Assembly: GCA_021018815.1 (NCBI GenBank)
Contig: JAITYX010000074.1
Span: forward strand, 558,001-622,000
Source: Talinum fruticosum
Taxonomy: Eukaryota > Streptophyta > Magnoliopsida > Caryophyllales > Talinaceae
DNA length: 64,000 nt
Reading direction: 5' to 3'
Shown: one piece after another, positions 34,522-47,839 of the stretch
Numbering within the stretch: the first letter of the stretch is position 1
Layout of the letters: each line of letters starts with the position of its first letter
Translations under genes and position numbers: made by a program
The notes under the pieces: model-generated
The model's input: the letters and a program-made list of their open reading frames with translations, nothing else
Databases searched by the model: none
Told to the model about the DNA's origin: nothing

Positions 34522-37020
34522 AAGTGCATGTATTTTGGTTTTTTTGGTGATTGGCATTTGACTATTGTTTTTCATTGAAATGACGAGTTCTCAAATCAAA
34601 GTGTTTATAAATTTTGTAAAATATTTGATCATTGAATTAATCTTTTATTCAAATATGTTATTAGTCATTTGAAAACATTAAAATGTATTCTTGAGGCCCA
34701 CTAATTACCGACTATAGCGAATTTTTATCCTCGGGCCCAGAACAACAGAAAAGGAAAAGGGTTACTTGTGGGCCCCAAGGGAGAATTAGCATGTCTTCAG
34801 ATTACTCATAGCAAATTCTTACAAAAATTAATTCAATGACAAAAGCGAATATTTTGTAAAGTTTAAGGGCGCTTTGATCCCAAAACTCGAACGTACACTA
34901 GTCAACTTTAATAAGGAGGCATGAGTTTAGGTTCTTCTACAATATGAGATAATTGTTCTTGTCCTTACTGTTAAATTTTATATAATTCGACCTAAATCTG
35001 AGTAGTATGTATACAAATTCATGAGGCTCCATTTCAAAATTAATATTCTTCACATGCCCCTCACGCATGGGCTATTGATAAAAGCCTAACACATGACATA
35101 TTCAATGGGATGACAACGACAAACCAAAAATTTAAATGTTAATTCAATCGAGCAATATATACAACTCTATAAAATTTCATCCCAAAATTAGTTAGTACTG
35201 TGGCAAGAAATTCATAAACATACAAACCTATGAAATGTATATAATAGGGTATTAATTTAATGGGACTAAAAAATAAAAAAATAAATTGCGTAGCACTTTA
35301 GATTCTTATATAGTGACTTTGAAAGCTATTTGCTGAATTATATGAGACAATTGATATAGTAGGTTGTTGATAGACTTTATATTTCTCTAAAATGAAATCT
35401 ATAGTGGGGTTTAAATTTGATTATGAAGTGTGTAAAAATTATCCCATAAATCTTAAAATTGAAAAATCAATTCAAAGTAGATGAAAGAGTAAATACTAAA
35501 TATCTGTAGAACAATTAGTCTGGAAATTTTAACCCCTCTACTTATTTGACCAATCTTACCACTTGAGAAAACCATCATATGGATCTCAGACTCAATTTTG
35601 AGGAATTCTGTATCACAAGGAGCAACATGTTGGTAGAATAATACCAAATTTATACCCAAGCAACAACATTCAACTTGAGATCATCAACTTTATTAGTAGA
35701 AGGATACACCCATATTCAGATTGGGGGAGACCGTTTAAGCATTTTTAAGGAAAATTCAAATTTCTTTAAAGATTCAAATAGTTACATTCACTAATAATCA
35801 CATCGCATACTCAGGTTGAAGTACCATATATTTAGAGAAGATAATCATAAAATAAATTGACTTGTGTTGTTTGGTCAATGCACCAAATTCACGATCTATG
35901 TGAAATGTTATATCTCATAGGGATCTACTTTTTATAGAGTAGAATCCTTTAAGGCCTGCGTAAAATGTGTTGCTTGTGATTTATTGACAAATATTTTATT
36001 ACCACTTAGGATATACCATTTTCGGGCGGGGAAAAAGTGGAGAGTGGATAGGAGTGGAAAGAAACGAGAACGAGTTGACAAAAATGGAGAAGAGTGGAAT
36101 AAATTGGAGTGGAATAAAGTGAAATGGAGTATATTAAAGTGTAATTTTCAAGGACTTGGTAGTTAGAAGAGTGGAATGAAGCATAATAGAGTAGTAAAAT
36201 AGAGTGAAATGAAGTATAATAGAGTGTAGTTAGAAGAGTGGAACGAAGATCAAATTCCTGATCTTGTATTATTAATGTAATCTAGTTAGAAAACACACTA
36301 CTTTTGAGATGGATTTTTGTAGTAAAATACAAATAAGTTTTACTAGTTTCATTTTTTTTTAAGGAAATATAGCAAGTAATATAACGGTTAGATAATCTCT
36401 ACATCAATACTTATACATATATTATCCTTAATAAGGATAGAGAGAAAACAAACATAAGAAATAGTAACCAACAATATAGAAGAATAAATTAAAAGAGTAA
36501 ACTTGACTAATCAATCTTCTACTTAATTTCTTTCTGAATAAAATATTTGACTTTAATTATTGAAATAGACTAGACTAAATACTTAATGGTTGTATTAAAA
36601 TGCTAAATATTGGATTATATTGGCCACTGATTCTTTTTTGGCAATCCACTGATTTAGATCCAAACTAGTTTAAAGCAATTCCATTGCTCAAACTCAAAAC
36701 TGCTAATACAAGTTACACAAGTGACCAACTTTCTAAAGTAACCAAGAGAATCAAAGAAACACAAAATGATTCATGTACATGCTAATCTAAAAGAGCCAAA
36801 AGGTGAGAGATGACCAAAAGCATAGAAAAATGTGGCCTTAAATCTGACTGAACAGCTAGCTTTGTTGCAGATACAGACCCTTTCAAGAGTATGGTGAGCC
36901 GACTTAACATTTAATCAGAAACGTCAAGACAAAAACTTCCCATTTTTCTTTTTCAACATTTTTTATTTCACCTTTTGAACCCTAAAAAACCCAAAATTAA
37001 TTGTGCCCACCGAAACAAAC
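34522..37020. other. Intergenic and upstream region of GPT copy A
   Basis: It holds a purine-rich GAGTGGAATAAA-type repetitive patch (36020-36245) and AT-rich DNA. No gene was recognised. The last few hundred bases presumably hold GPT-A promoter elements. Confidence 0.45.
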
Positions 37021-37025
37021 ACCCT

Positions 37026-37032
37026 TATAAAA
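37026..37032 (+). promoter_or_regulatory. TATA box of GPT copy A
   Basis: TATAAAA lies 134 nt before the ATG, in a CTTATAAAAGCCCC context. It predicts transcription from about 37057 and an mRNA leader of roughly 100 nt. Confidence 0.6.
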
Positions 37033-37159
37033 GCCCCCACTTCTAACTTTTGTTCTTCTTCAAGTAATTTTCAGGTACCCATCTCAAGATCTTAGGAAAA
37101 TTTCTCAGTTTTCCCATTGAATATCTGATTTGTCTCTTGAAATTAAGATTGCACACAAG

Positions 37160-40078
37160 ATGTTTGCTACATTGCGTCAACCAGTTCAGTCGCACTCGCT
37201 AATCACTCTCTCTCACCAAAAACCAGCACTGTCAAATGCAGAGAAGAGCTCTGTTCCATATTTCCCATCATCAAAGCCTGAAAATTTCAACCTCTCCATC
37301 ACAAAACCTTTGCATGTTTCATCTTTGTTGAAACCCAGAAAGCCTTTGATTGAATGCAATGCCTATGAGGCTAACCGTTCTCAGCCTTTAGATATCAACA
37401 TTGAGCTGCCTAGTGAGACTGCCCAGAGGGTAAAAATTGGAATTTACTTTGCAACATGGTGGGCTTTGAATGTGGTCTTCAACATTTACAACAAGAAGGT
37501 TTTGAATGCCTTCCCTTACCCTTGGCTAACCTCCACACTTTCCCTCGCTGCTGGTTCTCTTATGATGTTGATTTCTTGGGCAACCAGAGTTGCTGATCCT
37601 CCTAAAACTGACTTAGAATTCTGGAAAACTTTGCTTCCGGTAAGTTTGCTCAATTTCAGTCAATTCCTTTATATTTTTTAAATTATGATGCAATATATTG
37701 ATCTATGTTGCTTGGGCCCTTTATTTTGCCAACCCGCGTCGGGCAGTCACATTCGAATATGGGTATGGAAATTTGACCCTTCATTTTAGGCCGAATGTAG
37801 TGAACTTTTCAAAAAATTCCCTAGTGTGTCGTGTCTGACACATGACACTTTCAACATGGGTATGGTTGAGTCCAAGTAACGTAGATTTTGATTAGGTTTG
37901 TCATGGTTGTGACTGAATTTTGGTGTTCTGGTTTATGAAGGTGGCAGTGGCTCACACAATTGGGCATGTTGCAGCAACTGTTAGTATGTCAAAAGTGGCA
38001 GTTTCCTTCACACATATCATCAAAAGTGGTGAACCAGCTTTCAGTGTTTTAGTGTCAAGGTTCTTGCTAGGTGAAACATTCCCTATGCCTGTTTACTTGT
38101 CACTGCTTCCAATCATCGGCGGTTGTGCTCTTTCTGCTGTTACTGAGCTCAACTTCAACATGACTGGTAAGTTCAAGCTTCTTAGCATTACAAAAACATT
38201 AGTCTTTGATAATGTTTTTAGTGTTAGCTAATTGTTTTATATACTAGTTGTAGGTTGGAAATGGATTGCAATAGTCTATGACTGAACTTTGAGCTTTCTG
38301 TTATGTGGGTGATAGGATTTATGGGAGCTATGATATCGAATTTGGCATTTGTGTTTCGGAACATATTCTCAAAGAAAGGGATGAAGGGGAAGTCTGTCAG
38401 TGGGATGAACTACTATGCTTGCCTCTCAATGTTGTCTCTCTTGCTCCTTACACCCTTTGCAATAGCTGTAGAGGGACCTCAAGTTTGGGCAGTTGGGTGG
38501 CAGAAGGCTCTTTCTCAAATTGGACCAAACTTTGTATGGTAAAGACATCCAAACTCAATTTTTCATAGATTTCTTACCTTAATTCTGCTCTGCATTTCCA
38601 ATATCCATGGTCATTTGTCATGTTATTTTTTCTGACACATCTTAAATAACCTGTAATCGATGTTTGCATCGACTACTTCGGGACATTGAAGCTTGCCTGA
38701 AAAAATGTGTTTGGATGTATCCATTCGAATTGTGGCCTATGGCAACTGGAAGTTTGGGCATAATTCAATTGCGGTCGCAACTGTGCTAATGGAAGCAGAG
38801 CTTCAGAATCGGCCTCTTCTAAGCATTGCTTTTGATGGCAACTTTTGCAGTTTAAACTCATTCTTTAGTCAAATTCAACTTTGAAATCATAACGTAGGTT
38901 GTTTTGACCATTTTTTGAGAGTGATGTGTGTGTGTGTGTTGGGGGGGATATATTAATTTGACTATTCCCTTATTATTTTCTGAGATAAATGATGTTTTGC
39001 AACTTCCTTTGTTCTCATTAGGGTTTTTGCTTTGATTGCTTTCTTTTGAAGATCATTGTGACAGAAACCTTAGGTTTCTTGATCATTTACAGTTATTTTG
39101 AACGGGCCTCTCGCTATTAAATCTTTTGCTAAGTGAAATTTGATATTTTTTGAATAGGTGGGTAGCAGCACAGAGCATCTTTTACCATTTGTACAACCAA
39201 GTTTCATACATGTCTTTGGACCAAATCTCACCTCTGACATTCAGTGTTGGAAACACAATGAAGAGGATATCTGTCATAGTCTCTTCTATAATCATTTTCC
39301 ACACTCCAGTCCAACCAGTCAATGCTTTAGGAGCTGCCATCGCAATTCTTGGAACCTTCCTTTACTCGCAGGTAATATGATCTCCTCTTCTTCACTGGTG
39401 GAGATAAACGGTTGCAATCTTGAATATTGTCTCTGAAATCTTACTCATCTTGACTGAAATTTTACCCCATTTTTACCTGGGGCTCAATATATGTTCTGGT
39501 CTGCTCAATGTACTTAACTGTCAAAACTTGATCACTGGTAAAAGACAAAATGTCATTTGCTCACAAAAGGTATATTCATTATCTTGATGGTATATGGTAG
39601 TCATTCCTTGTGGTTTAATAGTAACTCTGAAGACCATGTAAAATTTCCTGGTGATTAAAATAGTTGATCTAGGCACCTCACCATTTGCTGGACTCGAAAA
39701 ATGAGTTCATGGAATGCTCAAGTTGGGCTATTTAACATCAGGTCATAGTCGAGTTTGTTGTTTGTTTGTCCAATAAGCTTTTCAAGAAAATGCAATCAAT
39801 ATCAATCAGGCAACTTTTTGTCTGCTTGGTTCGGACCAACTCAATTTGGGTTTGGGTCAAAACTAAATTTCGGCTCGCCTTATTTCAAGGGTACAATTTC
39901 GGGTTGTTCATATAAGGTAATCGGGTGTGGGTCGGTTCTGCCAGATCTATGCTTCTCTAACCTCATTGGTGTCTGAAGTGGGCCACTGTTTTTACATGTT
40001 AACCTTTGGTGGGAATATGTCAAAATGAAATCATGGTTTTGTGACATTCACCTCATTTGTTGACAGGCAAAACTGTGA
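37160..40078 (+). CDS. GPT: Plastid glucose-6-phosphate/phosphate translocator (GPT), copy A
   Basis: This inner-envelope antiporter exchanges stromal phosphate for cytosolic glucose-6-phosphate, feeding starch synthesis and the oxidative pentose-phosphate pathway in non-green plastids. Proposed exons: 37160-37639, 37941-38166, 38316-38538, 39158-39371 and 40067-40078, encoding 384 residues. Residues 1 to about 90 are a Ser/Pro-rich plastid transit peptide; the carrier then begins [20 protein letters not shown]. The conserved [20 protein letters not shown] and [10 protein letters not shown] blocks identify GPT rather than TPT, PPT or XPT. The protein ends AKL. The start is chosen at MFATLRQP because copy B begins MFATMRQP. 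All junctions are in frame and no lesion is seen. GPT1 versus GPT2 cannot be decided here. Confidence 0.93.
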
Positions 40079-40400
40079 AACTAGGATGCTGAGAGCCTGA
40101 GACCCTGATATGAAATGTAAATCAATGAAAGCTGGATCAAGACAGTGAAATGGCTGAAGGAAATTTGCAGCAAAAAAAAAAAAAAAAAAAAAAGGAAGCC
40201 GGGATTCGGGCTTTCCTGGACATTAACTTCTCATACAAAATCCTAGTTTCTGAGCAACTGTTGTATTTTTTTTATAATTTTCCTAAGATAAAACATGGTT
40301 CACTCTTTGAACCATAGATTGCTCGCAGGATCTTTCTGTACATAAATCAAGCTAATGTTAATGTAGTACTTGACTATTTGCAATGCGGAGCCAGTGTTGT

Positions 40401-40406
40401 AATAAA
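40401..40406 (+). terminator. Poly(A) signal of GPT copy A
   Basis: AATAAA about 320 nt after the stop codon. The UTR also contains a 22-nt A-run at about 40172-40193. Confidence 0.4.
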
Positions 40407-40439
40407 ATTGCGAGTTACAAATTCTCTTAATAAATCACA

Positions 40440-40816
40440 CAAAATAGTACGTGCTCTAAGGTTTCATTTCATTTGTGTCTTGGTTTAATTAAGAGTGTAA
40501 TTCCTTTTGGACTACGAGCGTCAAAGCAACAAGTATGCTTCCTGATATTCGAACTTGTATTCTCCTACTTAATGGAGTGAGGAAGCTACTAGCTCAACCA
40601 ACACTTTATTGGTACTCGTAAAGTTTATTTAAACACTAATTTTTGAATGGGATAGTCTAATGAGTTATTGCTCTAATTTTGCAACTTGCCATGAGCCTAG
40701 CGGTTGATCCAAGTAATGCAATTGTGTAAATAGTGAAGTAAGAGGGATTTTAACCCAAAATTAATATTCATCGCATACAAACTAATAAAAATTTTATCAG
40801 TTGAGCTAACCGACAC

Positions 40817-40854
<38 letters not shown>

Positions 40855-43270
40855 TTACAATTGATTTGAGTTAATGCGTACCCAACATCTAAAAATATCT
40901 TGATTCTTAATTTAGAGATACAATAATTTGGACGGAATGCCTTCAAAAAATCAACCGTTGATTAAAGATCCTTAGCTACAGGTATAGACACGTACATATG
41001 GATGGAGACACGGTTAGTTCCCTTGGCTGAAAGCGACGCCTGTTCCCGCCCTTATATATGTATTTATTCTTTCAATTGTAGAGAGTACCACTTACTTCAT
41101 GGTCTCGGGATCATAGGTTTGTATTATCATATATGATTATTTATTTTAATTTTTTAAATCATTTTTTATTTCATGTTTCCCTTTTTTTAAAAGAAATTAA
41201 TTTTTTCTCTTAAAATATGTTATGTCACCGAATTTATAATCTCGCGTCTATGATATAATTGTTGAGAGAGAGAATCGAAAGGAACGTTAAGTATAACACT
41301 GATATGACCGTTGGGTCTTGAGTGAATATCGACGTTTGATGCTGATAGATTCATTGAAGCTTGCTAATATTAGCTACGTTGTAAATATCAAAAATGAAAA
41401 TGAAAATAATTGATTGTTTAATTTGTATCATAGTATTCAGTTTGTGTTTCTGCAATTTCCATTGTCTTATCAAAAAAAAAAAAAAAATCTCATCATGTAA
41501 GCAAATTTTTTTATAATTATTATTTGCTCTTGACCCTTGTGAGTTGTGACAGATGATTTTAATTCTCAAAGTGCTTGTAAGGCATACGCACAAAGACGAA
41601 GAAGTGATCACAACGTTGGTAATTTGGGGAGGGGGGGACAGTAAAATATAATTTCGATTTCGATAAAAAAATTATTTCCAAAGAATCCGGGATTACAAAA
41701 TAATAATTTTCTAAATTGTCATAAGAGGTCATATGATAATATCTCATTTATAAAATGAAAATAAATTATATTAATATTAAATAATTATAAAAAATTATAT
41801 GGAAAAACGGTAACTACTAATAAAAGTGAACAAGTCCGTAATGTAGAATGCATGAGACTTGATATCAGGGGAAAAGGTGGGGATCTCTCTCCTAATTGCT
41901 CATAGTAAGTCTTGAAGATATGTAACCACAATAGCGAAAGAAATTAGATACGTCAAAGACCATCATTTGATGAATATATATCATTCCCTATGCTCATTGT
42001 AAAGGAAAATAGCATTTGTGGTAAAGCAGAAACATTCACTGATCAATCAAGGACACTAGGCCCCATCATCCACCTCTATGTCGTTCTTTAGCTAAATACG
42101 ATAGCATATGACATTCTATTTTTGTGTTTCACGAAACTTCGATGATATTCTATTTTCATGTTCCACGCATCTTTGACAAAATGCACACGTATAGATTGAA
42201 AATGCACATTCAACAGCGTGCATCCTTACTTAGTATATGCATGCCCTCGCCTTTTTACAATAGCAGTCAACAATAAATGTGTTTCCACTCAAGGTATAAG
42301 CTTAGATAAATTCCTAGGACCTTGCTCAAGTCCACAATGGCTATTGCTCCGAATCCTGCGGTGAACCCAAGTACTAGGGATGATTGTAGATTGAGACTCC
42401 GACGATCAAGTTAGCGTTAAGAAGAGAAAGGAAGTCTAAGAGAGGGCTTAAGTACACCTAATTTAATTTTCCTGTATTTTGTATTGCTGGTTGTTGTAGT
42501 AAAAATTCTTTCTCCTTTAGCCTTTGAATGTGGTTGCTTTTTATAGGTACATTATTAGGGTTTTAGAATGGTTTAGGAGTTATATTCTTATTAGCTAGTT
42601 AGTTAGACTTTTCATAGGTGAATCTAGATCCGTCTATAGCTGAATGCCACCTGAAGATGCCGAATTGACTTGAGCACTTCCAATCCTACCCTTTCCCCTA
42701 CTGCAAGGCACTCCTTGTCTAATCTTGATTTCATCAACGACCGTAGGCCAATATGGATCCCTCGTCCTGCTCGGACTTATGCCCAATCTTTGGAACCATT
42801 CTTAAACAATATGAATTGGATATATATCCACACACAAAATATAAGCATAGTTTTCACTTGCATAAATGTGCATATAATTCATAAACTCGTATTACTACTT
42901 GTTACTTATAGCCAATTACATCATAACGTATCTAATGAATCATGCAAACAAATTTTTTTGTAACACGTTTGGAACAAGACGGTCAAGTATGTGATGAGCA
43001 AAACACGGCTAGCCAAGGTCAAATTCCAATGATGAACATATTGAATAGTGACAGATTTGTAACTTAGTACACCATGCACAAGGGTGAAGTTTTGTTATTT
43101 TTCAGGCCCCAAACCCTTCAAACGAACGGTGAGCCAACGTTGGGTAGTTTGCATCAAGCAAGAGGAGGAAACACCCATCGTTGGTTCTCAAAAGCCACAG
43201 TTTTCATCCGGGTCCATCATTGAGGGAGGGGAAAAAATCAAAAACTAAAAATCCCTCTACAAAAATTAGT
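40440..43270. other. Intergenic region between the two GPT genes
   Basis: It contains a 32-nt A-run (40819-40850) preceded by a tRNA-like reverse B-box patch, AT-rich DNA, and a less AT-rich stretch (42300-42460) whose CTCCGACGATCAAGTTAG motif recalls LTR retrotransposon ends. LTR limits could not be set. No gene was recognised. The last 200 bases should carry the copy B promoter. Confidence 0.4.
40545..40850. mobile_element. Possible SINE-like unit ending in a poly(A) tail
   Basis: ATATTCGAACTTGTATTCTC (an inverted B-box-like motif), then CTAGCTCAACC, and finally A32 at 40819-40850. The A-run suggests a retroposed sequence on the + strand, but the 5' end and target duplications are not identifiable. 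Confidence 0.3.
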
Positions 43271-43274
43271 CCTC

Positions 43275-43282
43275 TATATAAA
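43275..43282 (+). promoter_or_regulatory. TATA box of GPT copy B
   Basis: TATATAAA lies 264 nt before the ATG. It differs in context and distance from the copy A TATA box, so the two promoters have diverged or were never duplicated together. Confidence 0.55.
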
Positions 43283-43538
43283 CACCCCTTTTTAGTTTTT
43301 TTATAGTATCACTAAGAATCATTTCCTGCTAAACATCGCTCCTCTTCCCTCCTCTGCTTTTTCCCAGCTGCAGAGGTTGAGAAAAGGGGCAATCTTTCCC
43401 TTCCAATCAGCTTACTCTGATCCCTCTAAATTTAGATTTTGAGACATACCCAAATCAGGATTTGAGTTTTTGGGTCATTCTTTGATTGAAGTTAGTGTTT
43501 TTGATTAGTTTTAGCGGTTAGTCTCAAACGCCTACAAG

Positions 43539-44567
43539 ATGTTTGCTACAATGCGTCAACCAATCCAAGCTCTATCCCTCCGCACTTTGTCTCTCCAGAA
43601 GCCTGCAATTACCAAACCAGACCTTCCATGTGTACCCTCTTCAAAAGCTGAAAGCTCTAAGTTTTCTATCACAAAGCCATTGCATGTTTCTTCTGTTTCA
43701 GTTTTATCTAACTCTTTGGTTACGTATAGGAAACCTATAACTGAATGCAATGCTTATGAAGCAAACCGAGTCCCATCTGTGGGCATTAGCATTGAGTTGC
43801 CTAGTGTTGAATCTGAGACTGCCCAGAAGATCAAAATTGGCATGTATTTTGCAACTTGGTGGGCTTTGAATGTTGTTTTCAACATTTACAATAAGAAGGT
43901 CTTGAATGCCTTTCCTTACCCTTGGCTTACCTCTACTCTTTCTCTTGCTGCTGGGTCCCTCATGATGCTCATTTCATGGGCCAGTCGGGTTGCTGATGCT
44001 CCTAAGACTGACATGGAGTTCTGGAAGACATTGCTTCCTGTAAGCCCCTATACTAGACATTCATTTATCTATTTTTAATGTTTTCTTCTTTCAAGATTTA
44101 CTGTTTTATGATTAGGATTGTAGTAAAACAAGTTTTGATATATATAGTATTACTGTTGTTCGCATAAGAAAAATGGAAATCCTATGTACGCAATAACTCT
44201 TCACAAATGTATGCAAAATTATGAATGTTGATGCATCAGATTGTTCAGACTTTGTATACTAATGCAAAGTTTGGTAAGGTTCAATGTAGTGCAATTATAT
44301 TTCCAACCAAACATTCTAATATTGATTACATTGCATTGAGTTGCATCCTATCAAATGTATAAAACATTTTTATGCCCCTTGGAATTATTAATCCATGTAG
44401 GTCTCTAGATTTCCTATGTAGGACATATCTGTGATGCCTTGATGTTTAAGTTTAATACTTATATTCAGTTTGAAGGGACACATTCCGTCATTGTAAGAAG
44501 TTTTGAACAAAGATTGTGGTTTTTTTTAATTTAAAAAATGAGGGTAGCCGAGCTATGCACTTGGGCC

Positions 44568-44614
<47 letters not shown>

Positions 44615-46871
44615 GTTCTTGGGCCTTAAAGACCTGTTTGAGTAAGAGCAATCTTCGCTCACTGGGGGATTGCTACTTGCTACATCCTGAATTTAGAACT
44701 TAGGATGCTTGCAACTGCAAGCACTGGAGATAACCACTGGGGAAGCCCCGGTGGTTGTTGATTTTGTGTTGTTTGTTAGTTATATATGTTGATGGATTTT
44801 ATGAATTGTTAAATAAATTTAAGGTTTTGGGTTATGCAGGTGGCAGTGGCACATACAATCGGGCATGTTGCTGCAACCATTAGCATGTCAAAAGTGGCAG
44901 TTTCCTTTACTCATATCATCAAAAGTGGTGAACCAGCTTTCAGTGTTCTGGTTTCAAGGTTTTTGTTAGGAGAAACATTCCCCTTGCCTGTTTACTTGTC
45001 ACTTCTTCCAATCATTGGTGGGTGCGCGCTTTCTGCAGTCACTGAGCTCAATTTCAACATGACTGGTGAGTAGAAGTAGTTTATATCAGGTTTATATTAT
45101 ATACATGTAGAGATTCGTCAGTTATTAAATCCTTTATTCTATTAAAAGAAAAGTTATCTGTTGGTTTTGTTTGTGTCAGAAATCAGAATCTAGTAACAGG
45201 TTTCTCCATTGGATTTGGATAGTAGAAATTCTTTTCTTGGCTGCTGTCCATTTCGGTGTCTGATCCTGAGATTTTCTGACTTTCTTGGCTAGGGTTTATG
45301 GGCGCAATGGTATCAAATTTGGCATTCGTGTTCCGGAACATATTCTCCAAGAAAGGAATGAAGGGGAAATCTGTCAGTGGGATGAATTACTATGCTTGTC
45401 TGTCAATGTTGTCTCTAGTGATTCTTACCCCTTTTGCAATCGCCATGGAAGGACCTCAAGTATGGGCTGCTGGCTGGCAAAGTGCTGTCTCTCAGATTGG
45501 ACCACAGTTTGTTTGGTAATTGCAATTAGCTGATTCTCTCAATAACTTCTTGAAATTTGAAGTCAATTTGTGATTTAAGTATCTTGCTCTACCCTAGAGG
45601 TATTATGTATTGTTTTCTTCTGCATATCTACCTCTTTCTGAAGTTTACCAATGATCCAAAAAATAAAAAAATTAAAGTATTGCCGTCTGTTCCAGTAATT
45701 TAATAAAAATTCTGTTAATTAACATTTCACTGGATAGTGTATACTAATGGAGATTTTGGTGTGGACTTTTATAGGTGGGTAGCAGCACAAAGCATATTTT
45801 ACCACTTGTACAATCAAGTGTCATACATGTCGTTGGATCAGATCTCTCCCTGACCTTTAGCATTGGAAACACGATGAAAAGGATATCAGTTATAGTCTCT
45901 TCCATTATCATCTTCCACACTCCTGTCCAGCCCATTAACGCTCTTGGAGCTGCTATTGCAATTCTTGGAACTTTCCTTTATTCACAGGTAAATATGCACT
46001 CCTTTTGTGAATTGAGACTTTTTAAGATTTTCTGACCCTTGATTTTTCCGAGGGACCAAAAAGGTAAAAAGTGCCATAAAATTGTTAGTGAGCAAGTTGC
46101 ACTTTGGTTGTTCTAGTATCACATGTCATGTGTGTTTTTATGATGACAAAAATCCCACAGTATGGCTCTCGTGTATCTATTAGGACCAGGAACCAAAATT
46201 TATGGACTACCTAGATTTCCCTGGCCTTTGGTTAGTGCAAAATTTCAAATTCTCATAAGCTATCATGATCGGAAAATGCTTGGATACTAGTCTTCGGGTG
46301 AGTGGTGGCTATTGAATCTCTTTGAGCACGCAATCCAAGCTGAGCTACAGCTCATTTCAGTTTGACTAGCTCGTCTCACCTCTTGGTCCAGCTTGAATCA
46401 GTTAATGGGCTTAACTGAACCAAGCTAGTTTGAGTAATTTTCTTTCAGGAAATAACAATAGTAGTCGAAAAATGAAAATTGATTAAGTACATACTTATGT
46501 GGTAGTAATTGGTCTAGTGAGTTGAGTTAGGCTAAGTTAAACTCATTACTAACTGATGAACTCTCCAACCTAGCTTGGATCAGTTAGCATGTGCTTATAG
46601 GCTATAACAACTTAACGTGCTAGCTTTTGTGGGTTTGACTTGGCTCATGTTAAGTAGGCTAAATGAGTCCCTGTGTTCGGCCACACACTGGTAATTTGAT
46701 GATGTGTCTAATGGACCCCACCCAATGAGACAAAATGGCAAATAAAGGGTTATTTTTGTGTTTATGGTGTGCATTTCTGTCACTTTGCATAAGATAGTGG
46801 CATATATGCATTTTTGTGCTTGCCACCAGTGGATCCTAACACTCTTAACTTGATGACAGGCAAAGCAGTGA
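43539..46871 (+). CDS. GPT: Plastid glucose-6-phosphate/phosphate translocator (GPT), copy B, frameshifted in exon 4
   Basis: A tandem paralogue of copy A in the same orientation, 3.4 kb downstream. Proposed exons: 43539-44039, 44840-45065, 45293-45515, 45775-45987 and 46860-46871. Exons 2 and 3 have exactly the copy A lengths (226 and 223 nt); exon 4 is 213 instead of 214. A base is missing from a run of C before TGACC at about 45848-45850, so the reading frame hits TGA at 45851-45853, just after LDQISP. The predicted product is 342 residues instead of about 391 and lacks the last two membrane segments ([16 protein letters not shown] onward, readable in the next frame). The downstream sequence and the final AKQ stop are otherwise intact. 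Either a recent null allele or a homopolymer sequencing error. Confidence 0.9.
44572..44611. repeat. (AG)20 microsatellite in GPT copy B intron 1
   Basis: Perfect AG dinucleotide run. Confidence 0.95.
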
Positions 46872-47585
46872 AGAAATGGAAAGTGAGCTCTTCGAAATGT
46901 CGATGGCATGGATCAAATGTATATACAATTAGGGGATGTTGGGATCAAATACAGTAGTTACCGAAGTGGAAAGGTTTCAGATTTCGCAGAGGAAGAATTG
47001 ATGTCTACTAAGTTTTCCTCTTGGAACCAACCTGCTTAGTACACAGTGGCAAATAGTCGTGCTATATATTAGAGTTTAGTCTCTTTGTTATGTTTTTCTT
47101 CCTCTGTTATCTGCTGCTTTATATATCTATAAAAAGATCTTGTAGTAGCCGATAGTTATTTGTATAATTGTTTAGCTGTTTATATAACCTTTCATAATGT
47201 ACTTGCTGATGTATCTCGTATCGAGTTAAGAATGATTATTGGAGTAGTACTTTGCAACAAAAAGACCATTTATTTACTTCGGTGAAATGGAAGAGTGAAT
47301 GTTGGGAAGAGGAAATGGAAAACATGAAGTAGATAGAAAGAAAGAGAAAAGACGTCCACCTGGATACAAGGAATCGAAGGCACATCCAGGCACTCCTTAG
47401 CCCGACCCGCTGACCCTTCTGCGAACCCTTTTTACCAATCTATTAACAATAAGGTGGAGCATGGTAGCAGTGGCGGACGAAAATTATGGCTTCCTTTTTT
47501 TGCGTTCCCTAAAATTTTAAACATATCATTTAATTTTAAAAAATAAATATCCCCTTCACAAATTTAACAATTTTTATATAAAACG
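46872..47585 (+). other. GPT copy B 3' UTR and flank
   Basis: About 350 bases of probable 3' UTR lead into intergenic DNA. CAGTGGCGGACG near 47469 resembles a hAT-type end motif (compare 14719), but no partner end was found. Confidence 0.4.
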
Positions 47586-47794
47586 GTGTGTTTGGTTGAA
47601 GGAAAAATATTTTCCCAAGAAAATATTTTTCATGGGAAAATGAATTTCCAAGGAAAACCATTTTCCATCCACATTTTCCTTTGTTTGGTAGAAGAAAAAT
47701 AATTTTATAAAATAATTACTTAAATACAAAAACCAACCATAAAAATCCAATAAATATGAAAAGAAAAAGTAAATAACTAATTCAACTTTAAAAC

Positions 47795-47798
<4 letters not shown>

Positions 47799-47836
<38 letters not shown>
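47799..47836. repeat. (TA)n tract left of the MULE
   Basis: About 38 bases of pure TA ending directly at the MULE terminus. Confidence 0.95.

Positions 47837-47839
<3 letters not shown>

Noticed and set aside
37130..37159. Earlier start for GPT copy A
   Set aside because: The first codon there is TTG, not ATG, and the paralogue begins at the MFAT position.
42300..42760. Solo LTR
   Set aside because: Motif CTCCGACGATCAAGTTAG is suggestive, but no TG/CA ends or target duplication could be placed.
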